Assembly: GCA_020853755.1 (NCBI GenBank)
Contig: JADYYG010000008.1
Location: forward strand, 1-64,000
Source: Dehalococcoidia bacterium
GTDB taxonomy: Bacteria; Chloroflexota; Dehalococcoidia; Tepidiformales; Tepidiformaceae
Direction: 5' to 3'
DNA: 64,000 nt
Below are positions 25,177 through 32,846 of the stretch, piece after piece. The translations under genes were made by a program, and so were the position numbers. How positions within the stretch are numbered: position 1 is the stretch's first letter; each line of letters opens with the position of its first letter. The notes under the pieces are model-generated. The model was not told the DNA's origin. It saw only the letters and a list, made by a program, of their open reading frames with translations, and did no database searches.

Positions 25177-25455
25177 GAATCCAGTATAGGCACGAGTCCG
25201 GTTACGCCCACGCTCAGCAGCTGCGAAGTCACGCCACGGCACGCTGAGAAACGGGTACGAGCGAACGGCCGCTGCAATGCCGCCCGGCCGGCCATTGAGC
25301 TTCATCCCAAGAAAGCATGTATGGTGGGATCATTACCGGAAGGGAGGGGTGCATTGACCTCAACGGCGGCCGTCCGTACCTTGAGTTGACATTGCCCTGC
25401 CCCGCGAGCGGAATAACGGGGAACGTATAGACGACCTTCGGAGTCAATTGCCAAC

Positions 25456-25839
25456 ATGATGAAAGCCACGTCCGAAAGCGGAAAGGCGCCTGTTTCAGCG
25501 GGCCTTGGAAACCGCATCCGCACCGCGCGCCGGGATGCCGGGATGAGCCAGGGCCAACTGGCCCAGTCGCTCAATACCACCCAGAGCGCAATCAGCCTCT
25601 ACGAGGCCGGCCAACGTTCTGTGGGCATCGATATGCTCCTGAGCGTTGCCCGCATCCTCAACCGCCCGTTGCACTACTTCCTCGGTGACGAGGGCGACAT
25701 GCTGTACGTCAAGGACAGTGATATCGCTGAACTCATCGGCGAACTCGAGAAGCACCCGGAAGACCTCCCGGAACTGCTCGCCTACTGGAACTTCCTGCGC
25801 TGGCGGCGGATGTCGGCCAACGGCAACGGCCGTCACTGA
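25456..25839 (+). CDS. XRE-family helix-turn-helix regulator
   Basis: A 127-residue repressor-type protein with a Cro/C1 helix-turn-helix: IRTARRDAGMSQGQLAQSL, then TTQSAISLYEAGQRSVGIDMLLSVARILN at about 20-70. The C-terminal 50 residues are acidic then basic and may dimerise; no ligand domain is visible. Two adjacent ATGs (25456 and 25459) could each start it. The upstream 279-bp intergenic stretch has a TTGACA at 25386-25391 with a GAATAA 19 bp later, a weak promoter candidate. The target is unknown. Confidence 0.85.
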   Translation: MMKATSESGKAPVSAGLGNRIRTARRDAGMSQGQLAQSLNTTQSAISLYEAGQRSVGIDMLLSVARILNRPLHYFLGDEGDMLYVKDSDIAELIGELEKHPEDLPELLAYWNFLRWRRMSANGNGRH

Positions 25840-25865
25840 CGCTGCTACACTGAGCAAACCTTCAC

Positions 25866-25888
25866 GAAGGCCGGGAATCCCGGCCTTC
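25866..25888 (+). terminator. Stem-loop terminator between XRE and flavin reductase genes
   Basis: GAAGGCCGGG and CCCGGCCTTC form a perfect 10-bp stem with an AAT loop, 26 bases after the XRE stop, followed by TGGTTGT. Confidence 0.75.
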
Positions 25889-25905
25889 TGGTTGTCTGCC
25901 AGCCT

Positions 25906-26616
25906 ATGCGCCGACTCTGCGACCCAACCGATGCCCGCCGTCTCCTGAACCCCGGCCCAGTTGCCATCGTCACCACAACCTGGCGAGGGATTTCGAACGC
26001 TGCCCCAATCGCCTGGTGCGCGCCGCTCTCGATGCAGCCGCCGATGGTTGGCATCGTCGTGCACCCGCACCGGCACACCGCCGACCTCATCCGGTTCAGC
26101 GATAACTTCGCGATTAACATCCCCGGGCCTAGATTGGCGAAGCAGACCGCATTTCTCGGGTCGTTGACCGGCCTGAACAACAACAAACTCGAATCTGCAG
26201 GCCTGGCCCTCTTCAGCCCCCTGAGCATCGACGCCCCGCTCATCGAGGGCTGCCTCGCCTGGATCGAATGCACCCTCCAGGACGTGATCACCATCGGCGA
26301 CCATTCGCTCTTCGTCGGGAACGTCGTGAAGGTGCAGGCCGACGACGAAGCGTATGCCCAGCAATGGCTCCTCAACGACCGCGACGATAGCCCCCTCACC
26401 TTCATCGGCGGCAACCGCTACGCCGTCGTCGGAGACCCGATCGAGGCGACGTTCGAAGTCGACATCAGTGGCGCGCTGGTGGCCGAAAACGCCGAGGAGC
26501 GCGAACGCCGCGAGGAGGAAGAGGCTGCTCGCGCCGAAGAACAGAAGCAGGAAGGCGAGGAAGGACTCGCCCAGAAGCGCCGCTCCGAATCGGACGACCA
26601 CCGCTCAGTTTTCTAA
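25906..26616 (+). CDS. Flavin reductase-like domain protein with charged C-terminal tail
   Basis: A 236-residue protein whose first ~185 residues match the split-barrel flavin reductase fold that binds FMN and reduces flavin with NAD(P)H: PGPVAIVTTTWRGISNAAPIAWCAPLS is the characteristic start (14-40), with AINIPG and a LIEGCLAWIECTL segment. The last ~50 residues are a Glu/Arg-rich tail (ERERREEEEAARAEE) likely to be helical and not part of the enzyme. Partner monooxygenase is not adjacent. It may be a free flavin reductase or a flavoprotein of unknown acceptor. Confidence 0.85.
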   Translation: MRRLCDPTDARRLLNPGPVAIVTTTWRGISNAAPIAWCAPLSMQPPMVGIVVHPHRHTADLIRFSDNFAINIPGPRLAKQTAFLGSLTGLNNNKLESAGLALFSPLSIDAPLIEGCLAWIECTLQDVITIGDHSLFVGNVVKVQADDEAYAQQWLLNDRDDSPLTFIGGNRYAVVGDPIEATFEVDISGALVAENAEERERREEEEAARAEEQKQEGEEGLAQKRRSESDDHRSVF

Positions 26617-26644
26617 TCCCAACCTGTTCCGCTCCGGAAACAGT

Positions 26645-26671
26645 TCCGGCCCGCCAGATTGGCGGGCCGGA
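26645..26671. terminator. Bidirectional hairpin between flavin reductase and citrate synthase genes
   Basis: TCCGGCCCGCC and GGCGGGCCGGA form a perfect 11-bp stem with AGATT in the loop, followed on the plus strand by TTGGTTTTG. It separates two convergent genes and can serve both. Confidence 0.85.
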
Positions 26672-26697
26672 TTGGTTTTGCAGGCTTCGTCGCTGCC

Positions 26698-27831
26698 TTA
26701 GCGGCTGGTGATGGGCGTGTAGGGCCGGTTGCTCGCGCCTTCGTACAGCGCGTTCGGGCGGACCAGCCGATTGTCCGCATACTGCTCCAGCAGGTGCGCC
26801 GTCCAGCCGGTGATGCGCGACATCGCGAAGATCGGCGTGTACAGGTCGCTCGGGATGCCGAGCATCTTGTAGACCGAGGCGCTGAAGAAGTCGACGTTCG
26901 GGTAAAGCGGCTTCCCCTCGAGCTTGCGCGCGAGGTAGTCGCGAAGCTTCAGACTGAGGTCGAAGTACTTGCGATCCGGCGAGGTCTCGGCCAGTTCGTG
27001 GCCGAGCTTCTCAAGGATGATGGCGCGCGGGTCCGTCGTCTTGTAGACGCGGTGGCCGATGCCCATGACGCGTTCGCCACGGGCGAGCAGAGCCTCCACA
27101 TGCGAGGCGATGTTCTGCTCCGAGCCAATGGCTTCGACGAGCTTGTACACCGCTTCGTTCGCGCCGCCGTGCAACGGCCCCTTGAGCGTGCCGATCGCGG
27201 ACGCAATCGCGCTATACATGTCACTCAGCGTCGAAGCGGTCACCAGCGCCGAGAACGTCGATGCGTTCATCTCGTGCTCGGCGTGGAGGATCATCGCGAC
27301 ATCGAACACCCGCTGTTCGAGGGCATTGGGCTCGCGGCCGTTGAGCATCCAGAGGAAGTTCGCCGAATGGCCGAGGTCATCGCGCGGGGGCACCGGTTCG
27401 AGGCCCTGCCGCAGGCGATGGAAGCGCGCGAGGACGGTCGGCATGATCGCCGTCAGCCGGGCGGCCGTCTGCTTCAACTGTGAATTCGTCAGGTCGCTCG
27501 AGTTCTTGTCCAGCGCGCCCGCGGTGATGACCGCCATTTCCAGGGCTCGCATTGGCCTTATCTGGCCGACGATTTCCGTGAGGACGCGAGAGTTGAGGTC
27601 GGAGAGGTTCCGCTCGGAGAGCAGCGTGGCCTTGAGCGAAGCCAACTCGGCGGCGCTCGGCAGGCGGAGGTTCCAGAGGAGGAAGGCCACTTCCTCGAAG
27701 GTGGAATTCTGGGCCAGATCGAAGATGTCGTAACCGGAATAGATCAGTTCGCCCTTGATGCCGTCGATGCGGCAGAGCTTGGTCGCGGTTACGTTGACGC
27801 CTTCGAGGCCCCGGGCAATAGACTCAGACAC
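26698..27831 (-). CDS. Citrate synthase
   Basis: Citrate synthase condenses oxaloacetate with acetyl-CoA to open the TCA cycle. The 377-residue protein has the Gram-positive/archaeal short form. Active-site elements are LHAEHEMNAST (His), GPLHGGANEAVY (His), MGIGHRVYK, and NVDFFSASVYK with the conserved Asp. The start is a GTG at 27831 with AGGAG 8 bases upstream. A -10-like TACAAT lies at 27848-27853 on the minus strand. 2-Methylcitrate synthase activity cannot be excluded from sequence alone. Confidence 0.93.
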   Translation of the reverse strand: MSESIARGLEGVNVTATKLCRIDGIKGELIYSGYDIFDLAQNSTFEEVAFLLWNLRLPSAAELASLKATLLSERNLSDLNSRVLTEIVGQIRPMRALEMAVITAGALDKNSSDLTNSQLKQTAARLTAIMPTVLARFHRLRQGLEPVPPRDDLGHSANFLWMLNGREPNALEQRVFDVAMILHAEHEMNASTFSALVTASTLSDMYSAIASAIGTLKGPLHGGANEAVYKLVEAIGSEQNIASHVEALLARGERVMGIGHRVYKTTDPRAIILEKLGHELAETSPDRKYFDLSLKLRDYLARKLEGKPLYPNVDFFSASVYKMLGIPSDLYTPIFAMSRITGWTAHLLEQYADNRLVRPNALYEGASNRPYTPITSR

Positions 27832-27847
27832 GTGTCAGCTCCTGAGG

Positions 27848-27867
27848 ATTGTATACAGCACGTGTAT
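27848..27867 (-). promoter_or_regulatory. Promoter region of citrate synthase with a short dyad
   Basis: On the minus strand a TACAAT hexamer (27848-27853) lies about 17 bp before the citrate synthase GTG. It is joined to an inverted repeat ATACA-GCACG-TGTAT (27853-27867). This could be an operator on the core promoter. No clear -35 is seen. Confidence 0.35.
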
Positions 27868-27984
27868 CCTACCATCCGGCAGGCCTATCCGTCCCTCATT
27901 TGCGGGCCGAAAGTAGGGTTTTCCCGCAACTGAAAGTGATTGCGCCTATCGCTCTCATGAATCGCTAATATCCCCTGAGACGGT

Positions 27985-28000
27985 CGTGACTAAGGTCACG
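27985..28000 (+). promoter_or_regulatory. CRP/FNR-like dyad upstream of the nitrite reductase gene
   Basis: CGTGACTAAGGTCACG is a 16-bp near-perfect palindrome of the form CGTGA-N6-TCACG, close to the CRP/FNR/DNR operator TGTGA-N6-TCACA. It is centred about 68 bases upstream of the nirK-like ATG, and the dyad would sit near -41 if transcription starts at about 28034. The regulator gene is not in this window. Confidence 0.5.
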
Positions 28001-28060
28001 TCCCTTCACCTGTCCGCACGTTTTACATGTGGATTACTTTAGAAAAGGGGAGTTGAGGCC

Positions 28061-29437
28061 ATGCCACTCCGCAACAGTCTGAGGATGGGAGTTATCTTCC
28101 TCCTCGTCGCCCTCGGGGCCGTTTTGAGCGCCGCGTGCTCAGACCCCGCCATGCCGAAGGTCGAGGCCAAGCTCGTTGCCCCGCCGAACGTCATGGCAGC
28201 CCTCCCGCGGACCCAGTCCCACGTCGTGGTCCGGCTCGAAACCTTCGAGCAGGAAGTCGAGATCGCGCCCGGCGTGACCTACAAGATGTGGACGTTCAAC
28301 AACACCGTCCCCGGTCCCCTGATCCGCGCCCACGTCGGTGACACCGTCGAAATCGTCCTCACCAACAACGGGTCGAGCACCGTTTCGCACAACATCGACC
28401 TCCACGCCGTGAACGGCCCGGGCGGCGGCGCCGTTGCCACCAACGTCATGCCTGGCGAGACGAAGTCGTTCCTCTTCAAGGCGGAAGCGGCCGGCCTCTT
28501 CACCTACCACTGCGCCGCCGGCCTCGTTGCCGACCACATCGCCAACGGCATGTACGGCGGCATCCTCATCGAGCCCCGCGAAGGACTCCCGAAGGTTGAC
28601 CACGAGTACTACGTCGGCCAGAGCGACATGTACACCGATGGCGCCACCGGCGAGACCGGCCTCCAGGAGCTCGATATCAACAAGCTCGTGGCCGAACAGC
28701 CGACCTACGTCGTCTTCAACGGCAACACCAAGGCCCTCGCAGGCGACAAGGCCCTCACCGCCAAGGTCGGCGACACCGTCCGCATCTACTTCGTTGACGG
28801 CGGCCCGAACCTGACTTCGAGCTTCCACGTCATCGGCGAAATCTTCGACAAGGCCTGGGCCTGGGGCACGCTCGAATCCCCGCCCGTCAAGGGTGTCCAG
28901 ACCATCAGCGTGCCGCCCGGCGGCGCCACCATCGTCGAGTTCAAGGTCACCGTCCCCGGCGATTACGTCCTCGTCGACCATGCGCTCGGCCGTGTGACCA
29001 AGGGCGCCTCGGGTATCCTCCGCGTCACCGGCGCCGACAACCCCGACGTCTTCTTTGTCCCCGGCGGCGGGTCGAACGTCCAGGGCGGCCACGACATGTC
29101 TGGCACCCCGACTGCCGTCCCCGAAGTCGAAGTCTCGACCGGCACCATCAAGGTGACCATGAAGGACAACGTCTTCGAACCGAAGAACATCGCGGTCAAG
29201 GCGAACGACACCGTCACCTTCGACGCCGTGAACGTCGGCAAGGTCCCTCACAACATGCGCATCGCCACCCTCACCGGCGACTACGACGCGGCCCCGGGCG
29301 TGGTGACCACGCCGGAAATCGTCAACGCCGGCAAGAGCGGGACGATCCAGTGGAAGGTCCCTGCCGAGACTGGCGTCTACAAGTTCCGCTGTGACATCCA
29401 CCCGGTCGACATGACCGGCACCATCACGGTCAAGTAA
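28061..29437 (+). CDS. nirK: Copper nitrite reductase (NirK) fused to a C-terminal cupredoxin domain
   Basis: NirK reduces nitrite to nitric oxide outside the membrane. The 458-residue protein has two NirK cupredoxin domains and a third plastocyanin-like domain from about 360. Type-1 copper ligands are H110, C151, H159 and M164. Type-2 ligands are H115, H150 and H307. The catalytic pair Asp/His of the pocket maps to D113 and H256. The extra domain keeps H397, C444, H447 and M451, so it can carry an electron directly to the enzyme. The N-terminus is a signal sequence with Cys26 (LSAAC), lipoprotein-like but not a perfect lipobox. GGGGAG precedes the ATG. Confidence 0.93.
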   Translation: MPLRNSLRMGVIFLLVALGAVLSAACSDPAMPKVEAKLVAPPNVMAALPRTQSHVVVRLETFEQEVEIAPGVTYKMWTFNNTVPGPLIRAHVGDTVEIVLTNNGSSTVSHNIDLHAVNGPGGGAVATNVMPGETKSFLFKAEAAGLFTYHCAAGLVADHIANGMYGGILIEPREGLPKVDHEYYVGQSDMYTDGATGETGLQELDINKLVAEQPTYVVFNGNTKALAGDKALTAKVGDTVRIYFVDGGPNLTSSFHVIGEIFDKAWAWGTLESPPVKGVQTISVPPGGATIVEFKVTVPGDYVLVDHALGRVTKGASGILRVTGADNPDVFFVPGGGSNVQGGHDMSGTPTAVPEVEVSTGTIKVTMKDNVFEPKNIAVKANDTVTFDAVNVGKVPHNMRIATLTGDYDAAPGVVTTPEIVNAGKSGTIQWKVPAETGVYKFRCDIHPVDMTGTITVK

Positions 29438-29459
29438 TCCCCCTGGAGCGAGCGGAGGA

Positions 29460-29483
29460 GGGCCGGGCTTTCGAGCCCGGCCC
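29460..29483 (+). terminator. Stem-loop between nirK and the next cupredoxin gene
   Basis: GGGCCGGGCT and AGCCCGGCCC form a perfect 10-bp stem around TTCG, followed by TTCTGCT. A terminator or partial attenuator within a two-gene copper locus. Confidence 0.75.
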
Positions 29484-29511
29484 TTCTGCTCACCATCACA
29501 GGAACCGAAGG

Positions 29512-29907
29512 ATGCCCCCAATGCGCCGACTGCTCGCCGGAATCGCCCTCGCTGCACTGCCCGCCCTCGTCATCGCCTGCGGTTCAGACTCCTCCGGTGA
29601 CGACGGCGGCGACAAACCCGGGCAGATCACCGTGAAGATGTTCGACAACTCGTTCAAACCCAACGAGATCACGGTGAAGGCCGGCTCGAAGGTGACCTTC
29701 AGCCTGCCGAACGTCGGCATCCTGCCGCACAACATGCACATCGCCTCGGAGCGCGGCGTCTACCGCGAAAGCCCGTGGATGAGCGAAACCATCGGCGGCG
29801 GCCAGACAACGAAGCTCGCATGGGACGTGCCCGCGACACCCGGCAAGTACCTCTTCCGCTGCGACGTCCATGAAGCCGAGATGACCGGCACGCTCACCGT
29901 CGAGTAG
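29512..29907 (+). CDS. Cupredoxin (plastocyanin-like) lipoprotein
   Basis: A 131-residue exported blue copper protein. A signal peptide ends in VIAC with C23, a good lipobox, followed by a Ser/Gly/Asp-rich linker. The cupredoxin domain has the type-1 ligands in LPHNMHIA (His) and RCDVHEAEM (Cys, His, Met). It is highly similar in pattern to the C-terminal domain of the upstream NirK (IKVTM.. and ..PHNM), which suggests duplication. Likely function: electron carrier to nitrite reductase or a related oxidase. Confidence 0.9.
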   Translation: MPPMRRLLAGIALAALPALVIACGSDSSGDDGGDKPGQITVKMFDNSFKPNEITVKAGSKVTFSLPNVGILPHNMHIASERGVYRESPWMSETIGGGQTTKLAWDVPATPGKYLFRCDVHEAEMTGTLTVE

Positions 29908-29918
29908 CCGAGGGCGAA

Positions 29919-31007
29919 CTACACCCGCTCTGCGACCAGCGACCCCATCTTCACCGTGTCGACCACGTGGCTGCTGGCGCCGCCGATATCCGGCGTGCGG
30001 TACCCCTCCTTGATCACCGAATCGACCGCTGCCTCCACGGCGGCGGCTTCGGCTTCGAGGCCCAGCGAGAGTCGGAGCATCATCGCCGCGCTCAGGATCA
30101 TGGCCAGGGGGTTCGCCTTCTTCTGGCCGGTGATGTCCGGCGCGCTGCCGTGGATCGGCTCGTAGAGGCCGATGCCCGTGCCGTCCTTCCGCCGCTTGCC
30201 GAGGCTGGCCGACGGCATCATCCCCATCGAACCGGCGAGCATCGCAGCCTCATCGGTCAGGATGTCGCCGAACATGTTCTCGGTGACGATGACGTCGAAG
30301 CTTGCCGGGCGGCGGACCAGGTACATCGCGCAGGCGTCCACGAGGATGTGCTCCAGCGTGACGTCCGGGTACTGCTTGCCGACCTCGGTGGCGATCTCCC
30401 GCCAGAGCTGGCCTGTCCGCAGCACGTTCGCCTTATCAACGCTGGTCACGCGCTTCTTCCGCTGGCGTGCAAGCTGGAAGGCCACGTGACAGACCCGTTC
30501 GACTTCCTTCTCGCTGTAGCGGAGGGTATCGACGCCCTGGCGGCCGCGCGCGGTCTCCCAGCGCTTCTGGGGCCTGCCGAAATACAGCCCGCCGGTCAGT
30601 TCGCGGATGACGATGAGGTCGACGCCGGAGAGCACTTCCGGCTTGAGGGTGCTCTCGTCGAGTAGTGCCGGGTGGATCTTCACCGGCCGCAGGTTCGCGA
30701 ACAGCCCGAGTTGCTTGCGCATGCCGAGGATCGCGTCCTCTGGGCGGACGGCCGCCTTCGGGTCATCCCACTTCGGGCCGCCGACGGCGCCGAAGAGCAC
30801 CGCCGCCGATGCCTTCGCCTTGTCAATGACCTCGCCCCGCAGGGCGACGCCGTGGCGGTCAATCGAGGCGCCGCCGATCAGCTCTTCTTCGTACTGGAAC
30901 TCGTGGCCAAACCGCTTTTCGATACGGGAGAGGACTTTCAGGGACTCTTCGAGGACTTCCGGGCCGATACCGTCGCCGGGGGTGAGGAGGATGCGAAAGG
31001 TTGCCAT
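29919..31007 (-). CDS. leuB: 3-isopropylmalate dehydrogenase
   Basis: LeuB oxidises and decarboxylates 3-isopropylmalate in leucine synthesis using NAD+. The 362-residue protein shows LLTPGDGIGPEV, VIRELTGGLYFGRPQ, the substrate and metal Arg/Asp residues in TVTENMFGDILTDEAAML-like form (here VTENMFGDILTDEAA), and GSAPDITGQKKANP at the cofactor site. Length is typical. I start at the ATG at 31007. No other leucine genes are adjacent. The convergent neighbour is the cupredoxin gene. Confidence 0.93.
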   Translation of the reverse strand: MATFRILLTPGDGIGPEVLEESLKVLSRIEKRFGHEFQYEEELIGGASIDRHGVALRGEVIDKAKASAAVLFGAVGGPKWDDPKAAVRPEDAILGMRKQLGLFANLRPVKIHPALLDESTLKPEVLSGVDLIVIRELTGGLYFGRPQKRWETARGRQGVDTLRYSEKEVERVCHVAFQLARQRKKRVTSVDKANVLRTGQLWREIATEVGKQYPDVTLEHILVDACAMYLVRRPASFDVIVTENMFGDILTDEAAMLAGSMGMMPSASLGKRRKDGTGIGLYEPIHGSAPDITGQKKANPLAMILSAAMMLRLSLGLEAEAAAVEAAVDSVIKEGYRTPDIGGASSHVVDTVKMGSLVAERV

Positions 31008-31135
31008 ATGCGCCGGATCGTAGGCCCGCGCAGCGCCCCAGTCCAAAGCCGGCGGCGGCCGAAGAGCATCGGCCCGCACTGCCTCGCCGCCGAACCCGCT
31101 ACGATGCAGTCACTGCCACCGCGAGGAGATGCGCC

Positions 31136-31594
31136 ATGTCCATCGAAGACCGTCTGCAAGAGCTCGGCATCACGCTCCAAACGCCGCGCCCGCCACAGGC
31201 GAACTATGTCAGCGCCGTTCGCACGGGGAACCTTGTCTTCCTCTCCGGCACCGGGCCCTACCGGCCCGATGGGTCGATCGCCACCGGCAAGGTCGGTTCG
31301 GAAGCGACCCTCGAGGAGGGGTACGCCGCCGCCCGCCTGACCATGCTCTCGCTCCTCGCCAACCTGCGAGCCGAAATCGGCGACCTCGACCGCGTCACGC
31401 GCATCGTGAAACTGCTCGGCATGGTCAACTCCACGCCTGAGTTCACCCAGCAGCCGGAGGTCATCAACGGCGCAAGCGACCTCCTCGTCGAGGTCTTTGG
31501 CGAGAAGGGACGGCACGCACGCTCTGCCGTCGGCATGGCCGCGCTCCCGCGCAACATCACCGTCGAAATCGAGATGATCGTCGAGGTCGAGTAA
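31136..31594 (+). CDS. RidA/YjgF family protein, longer form
   Basis: A 152-residue member of the YjgF/YER057c/UK114 family, which removes reactive enamine/imine intermediates such as 2-aminoacrylate. It begins with an extended N-terminus (EDRLQELGITLQ), then PQANYVSAVRTGNLVFLSGTGP and GSEATLEEGYAAARLTMLSLL, and ends with RNITVEIEMIVEVE. The length is closer to the YjgH-like subgroup, whose activity on imines is less certain. GAGGAG lies 7-12 bases before the ATG. It is transcribed divergently from leuB and convergently with dapL. Confidence 0.88.
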   Translation: MSIEDRLQELGITLQTPRPPQANYVSAVRTGNLVFLSGTGPYRPDGSIATGKVGSEATLEEGYAAARLTMLSLLANLRAEIGDLDRVTRIVKLLGMVNSTPEFTQQPEVINGASDLLVEVFGEKGRHARSAVGMAALPRNITVEIEMIVEVE

Positions 31595-31612
31595 CCCTGC
31601 GGGGCAGGCGGC

Positions 31613-32773
31613 TCAGCGCGCCCAGGCCTCGATCCTGCGCAGGCCCTCTTCCATCCGGTCGTCCGGCGTAGTCACGCTGAGCCGGATGTAGCCTTCGCCA
31701 TTGAGGCCATAGCCGCGGCCGGGCGTCACCACCACGCCGGTCTCGTCGATGAGGCGGGCGGCGTAATCGGCGCTCGTCACGCCGTCCGGCAGCTTCGCCC
31801 ACACGTAGAGCGAGGCTTTCGGCATATCAACCTCGAGCCCTGCCTTGCGAAGAACTTCCACCATGCGGTCGCGCCGCCGCTGGTAGATGGCGTTGTGCTC
31901 GTCGATGCAGTCCTGCGGGCCGTAGACGGCCTCGATCGCCATCTTCTGGATGGCCTGCGGGATACCGCTGTCGATGTTCGACTTCACCCGCATAAGGGCG
32001 TCGATCATCACCGGGTTCCCGACGACCATGCCGATGCGCCAGCCGGTCATGTTATAGATCTTGGACCACGAGTTGAACTCGATGGCGACATCCCGCGCGC
32101 CGGGCACCTGGAAGATGCTGATCGGCTTGTAGCCGTCATAAGCCACGTCGCAATACGGGTTGTCGTGGAGGATCGCGACGTCGTGCTTCTTCGCCCAGGC
32201 AACCGCCCGCTCGAAGAAGTCGAAGTCGGCGACCGCGCCGGTCGGGTTATTCGGGTAGTTCAGCCAGATGACCTTCGCCTTGTCGGCGACGTCGGCCGGG
32301 ATCTTGTCGAAGTCCGGCTTCCAGCCGCCCTCGCGGTTGCAGTCGAGCTTGTAGCTCGTCCCGCCTGCGAACATCGTGCCGACTTCGTAGACCGGGTAGC
32401 CCGGGTCCGGGACGAGGGCGATGTCGCCCGGGTCGATGAAGCACAGGGCGACGTGCCCGATGCCTTCCTTCGAACCGATAAGCGGCAGCGTCTCTTTCTG
32501 GGGGTCGAACTTCACTTCGAAGCGGCGCTCGTACCAGTCCGAGATGGACTGGCGCAGTTCCGGCAGGCCTTCCGACTCCGGGTAGCGGTGGTTGACCGGC
32601 TCTTCGGCCGCGGTGTGCAGGGCGTCGAGGATGTTGCGCGGCGTCGCCAGGTCGGGGTCGCCGATGCCGAAGGTCACGATATCGACGCCTTCGGCGCGCT
32701 TGGCGGCGATCTTCTTGGAGATTTCGGCGAACAGGTAGGGAGGCAGCGCCTCAACACGCCGGGCGAGTTTCAT
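31613..32773 (-). CDS. dapL: LL-diaminopimelate aminotransferase
   Basis: DapL converts tetrahydrodipicolinate straight to LL-diaminopimelate, feeding lysine and peptidoglycan. The 386-residue fold-type I PLP enzyme has YPESEGLPELRQSIS, the PLP-binding segments GSKEGIGH, YPNNPTGAV and the Schiff-base lysine in NSWSKIYNMTGWR near 240. A generic class I aminotransferase is the alternative, but the DapL call is supported by dapF nearby and by the overall pattern. No dapD, dapC or dapE is seen, in line with the one-step DapL route. Confidence 0.85.
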   Translation of the reverse strand: MKLARRVEALPPYLFAEISKKIAAKRAEGVDIVTFGIGDPDLATPRNILDALHTAAEEPVNHRYPESEGLPELRQSISDWYERRFEVKFDPQKETLPLIGSKEGIGHVALCFIDPGDIALVPDPGYPVYEVGTMFAGGTSYKLDCNREGGWKPDFDKIPADVADKAKVIWLNYPNNPTGAVADFDFFERAVAWAKKHDVAILHDNPYCDVAYDGYKPISIFQVPGARDVAIEFNSWSKIYNMTGWRIGMVVGNPVMIDALMRVKSNIDSGIPQAIQKMAIEAVYGPQDCIDEHNAIYQRRRDRMVEVLRKAGLEVDMPKASLYVWAKLPDGVTSADYAARLIDETGVVVTPGRGYGLNGEGYIRLSVTTPDDRMEEGLRRIEAWAR

Positions 32774-32846
32774 GGTGCGGATCCTGTGAAGGGGGTGCCC
32801 CGCCGGCCATCACGGGCGCAACGGGCGAGTGCTCCCGATCCTACCA

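Noticed and set aside
25177-25455. Riboswitch or small RNA in the 279-bp gap before the XRE gene
   Set aside because: Only a weak TTGACA promoter candidate is seen; no stable stem or known consensus.
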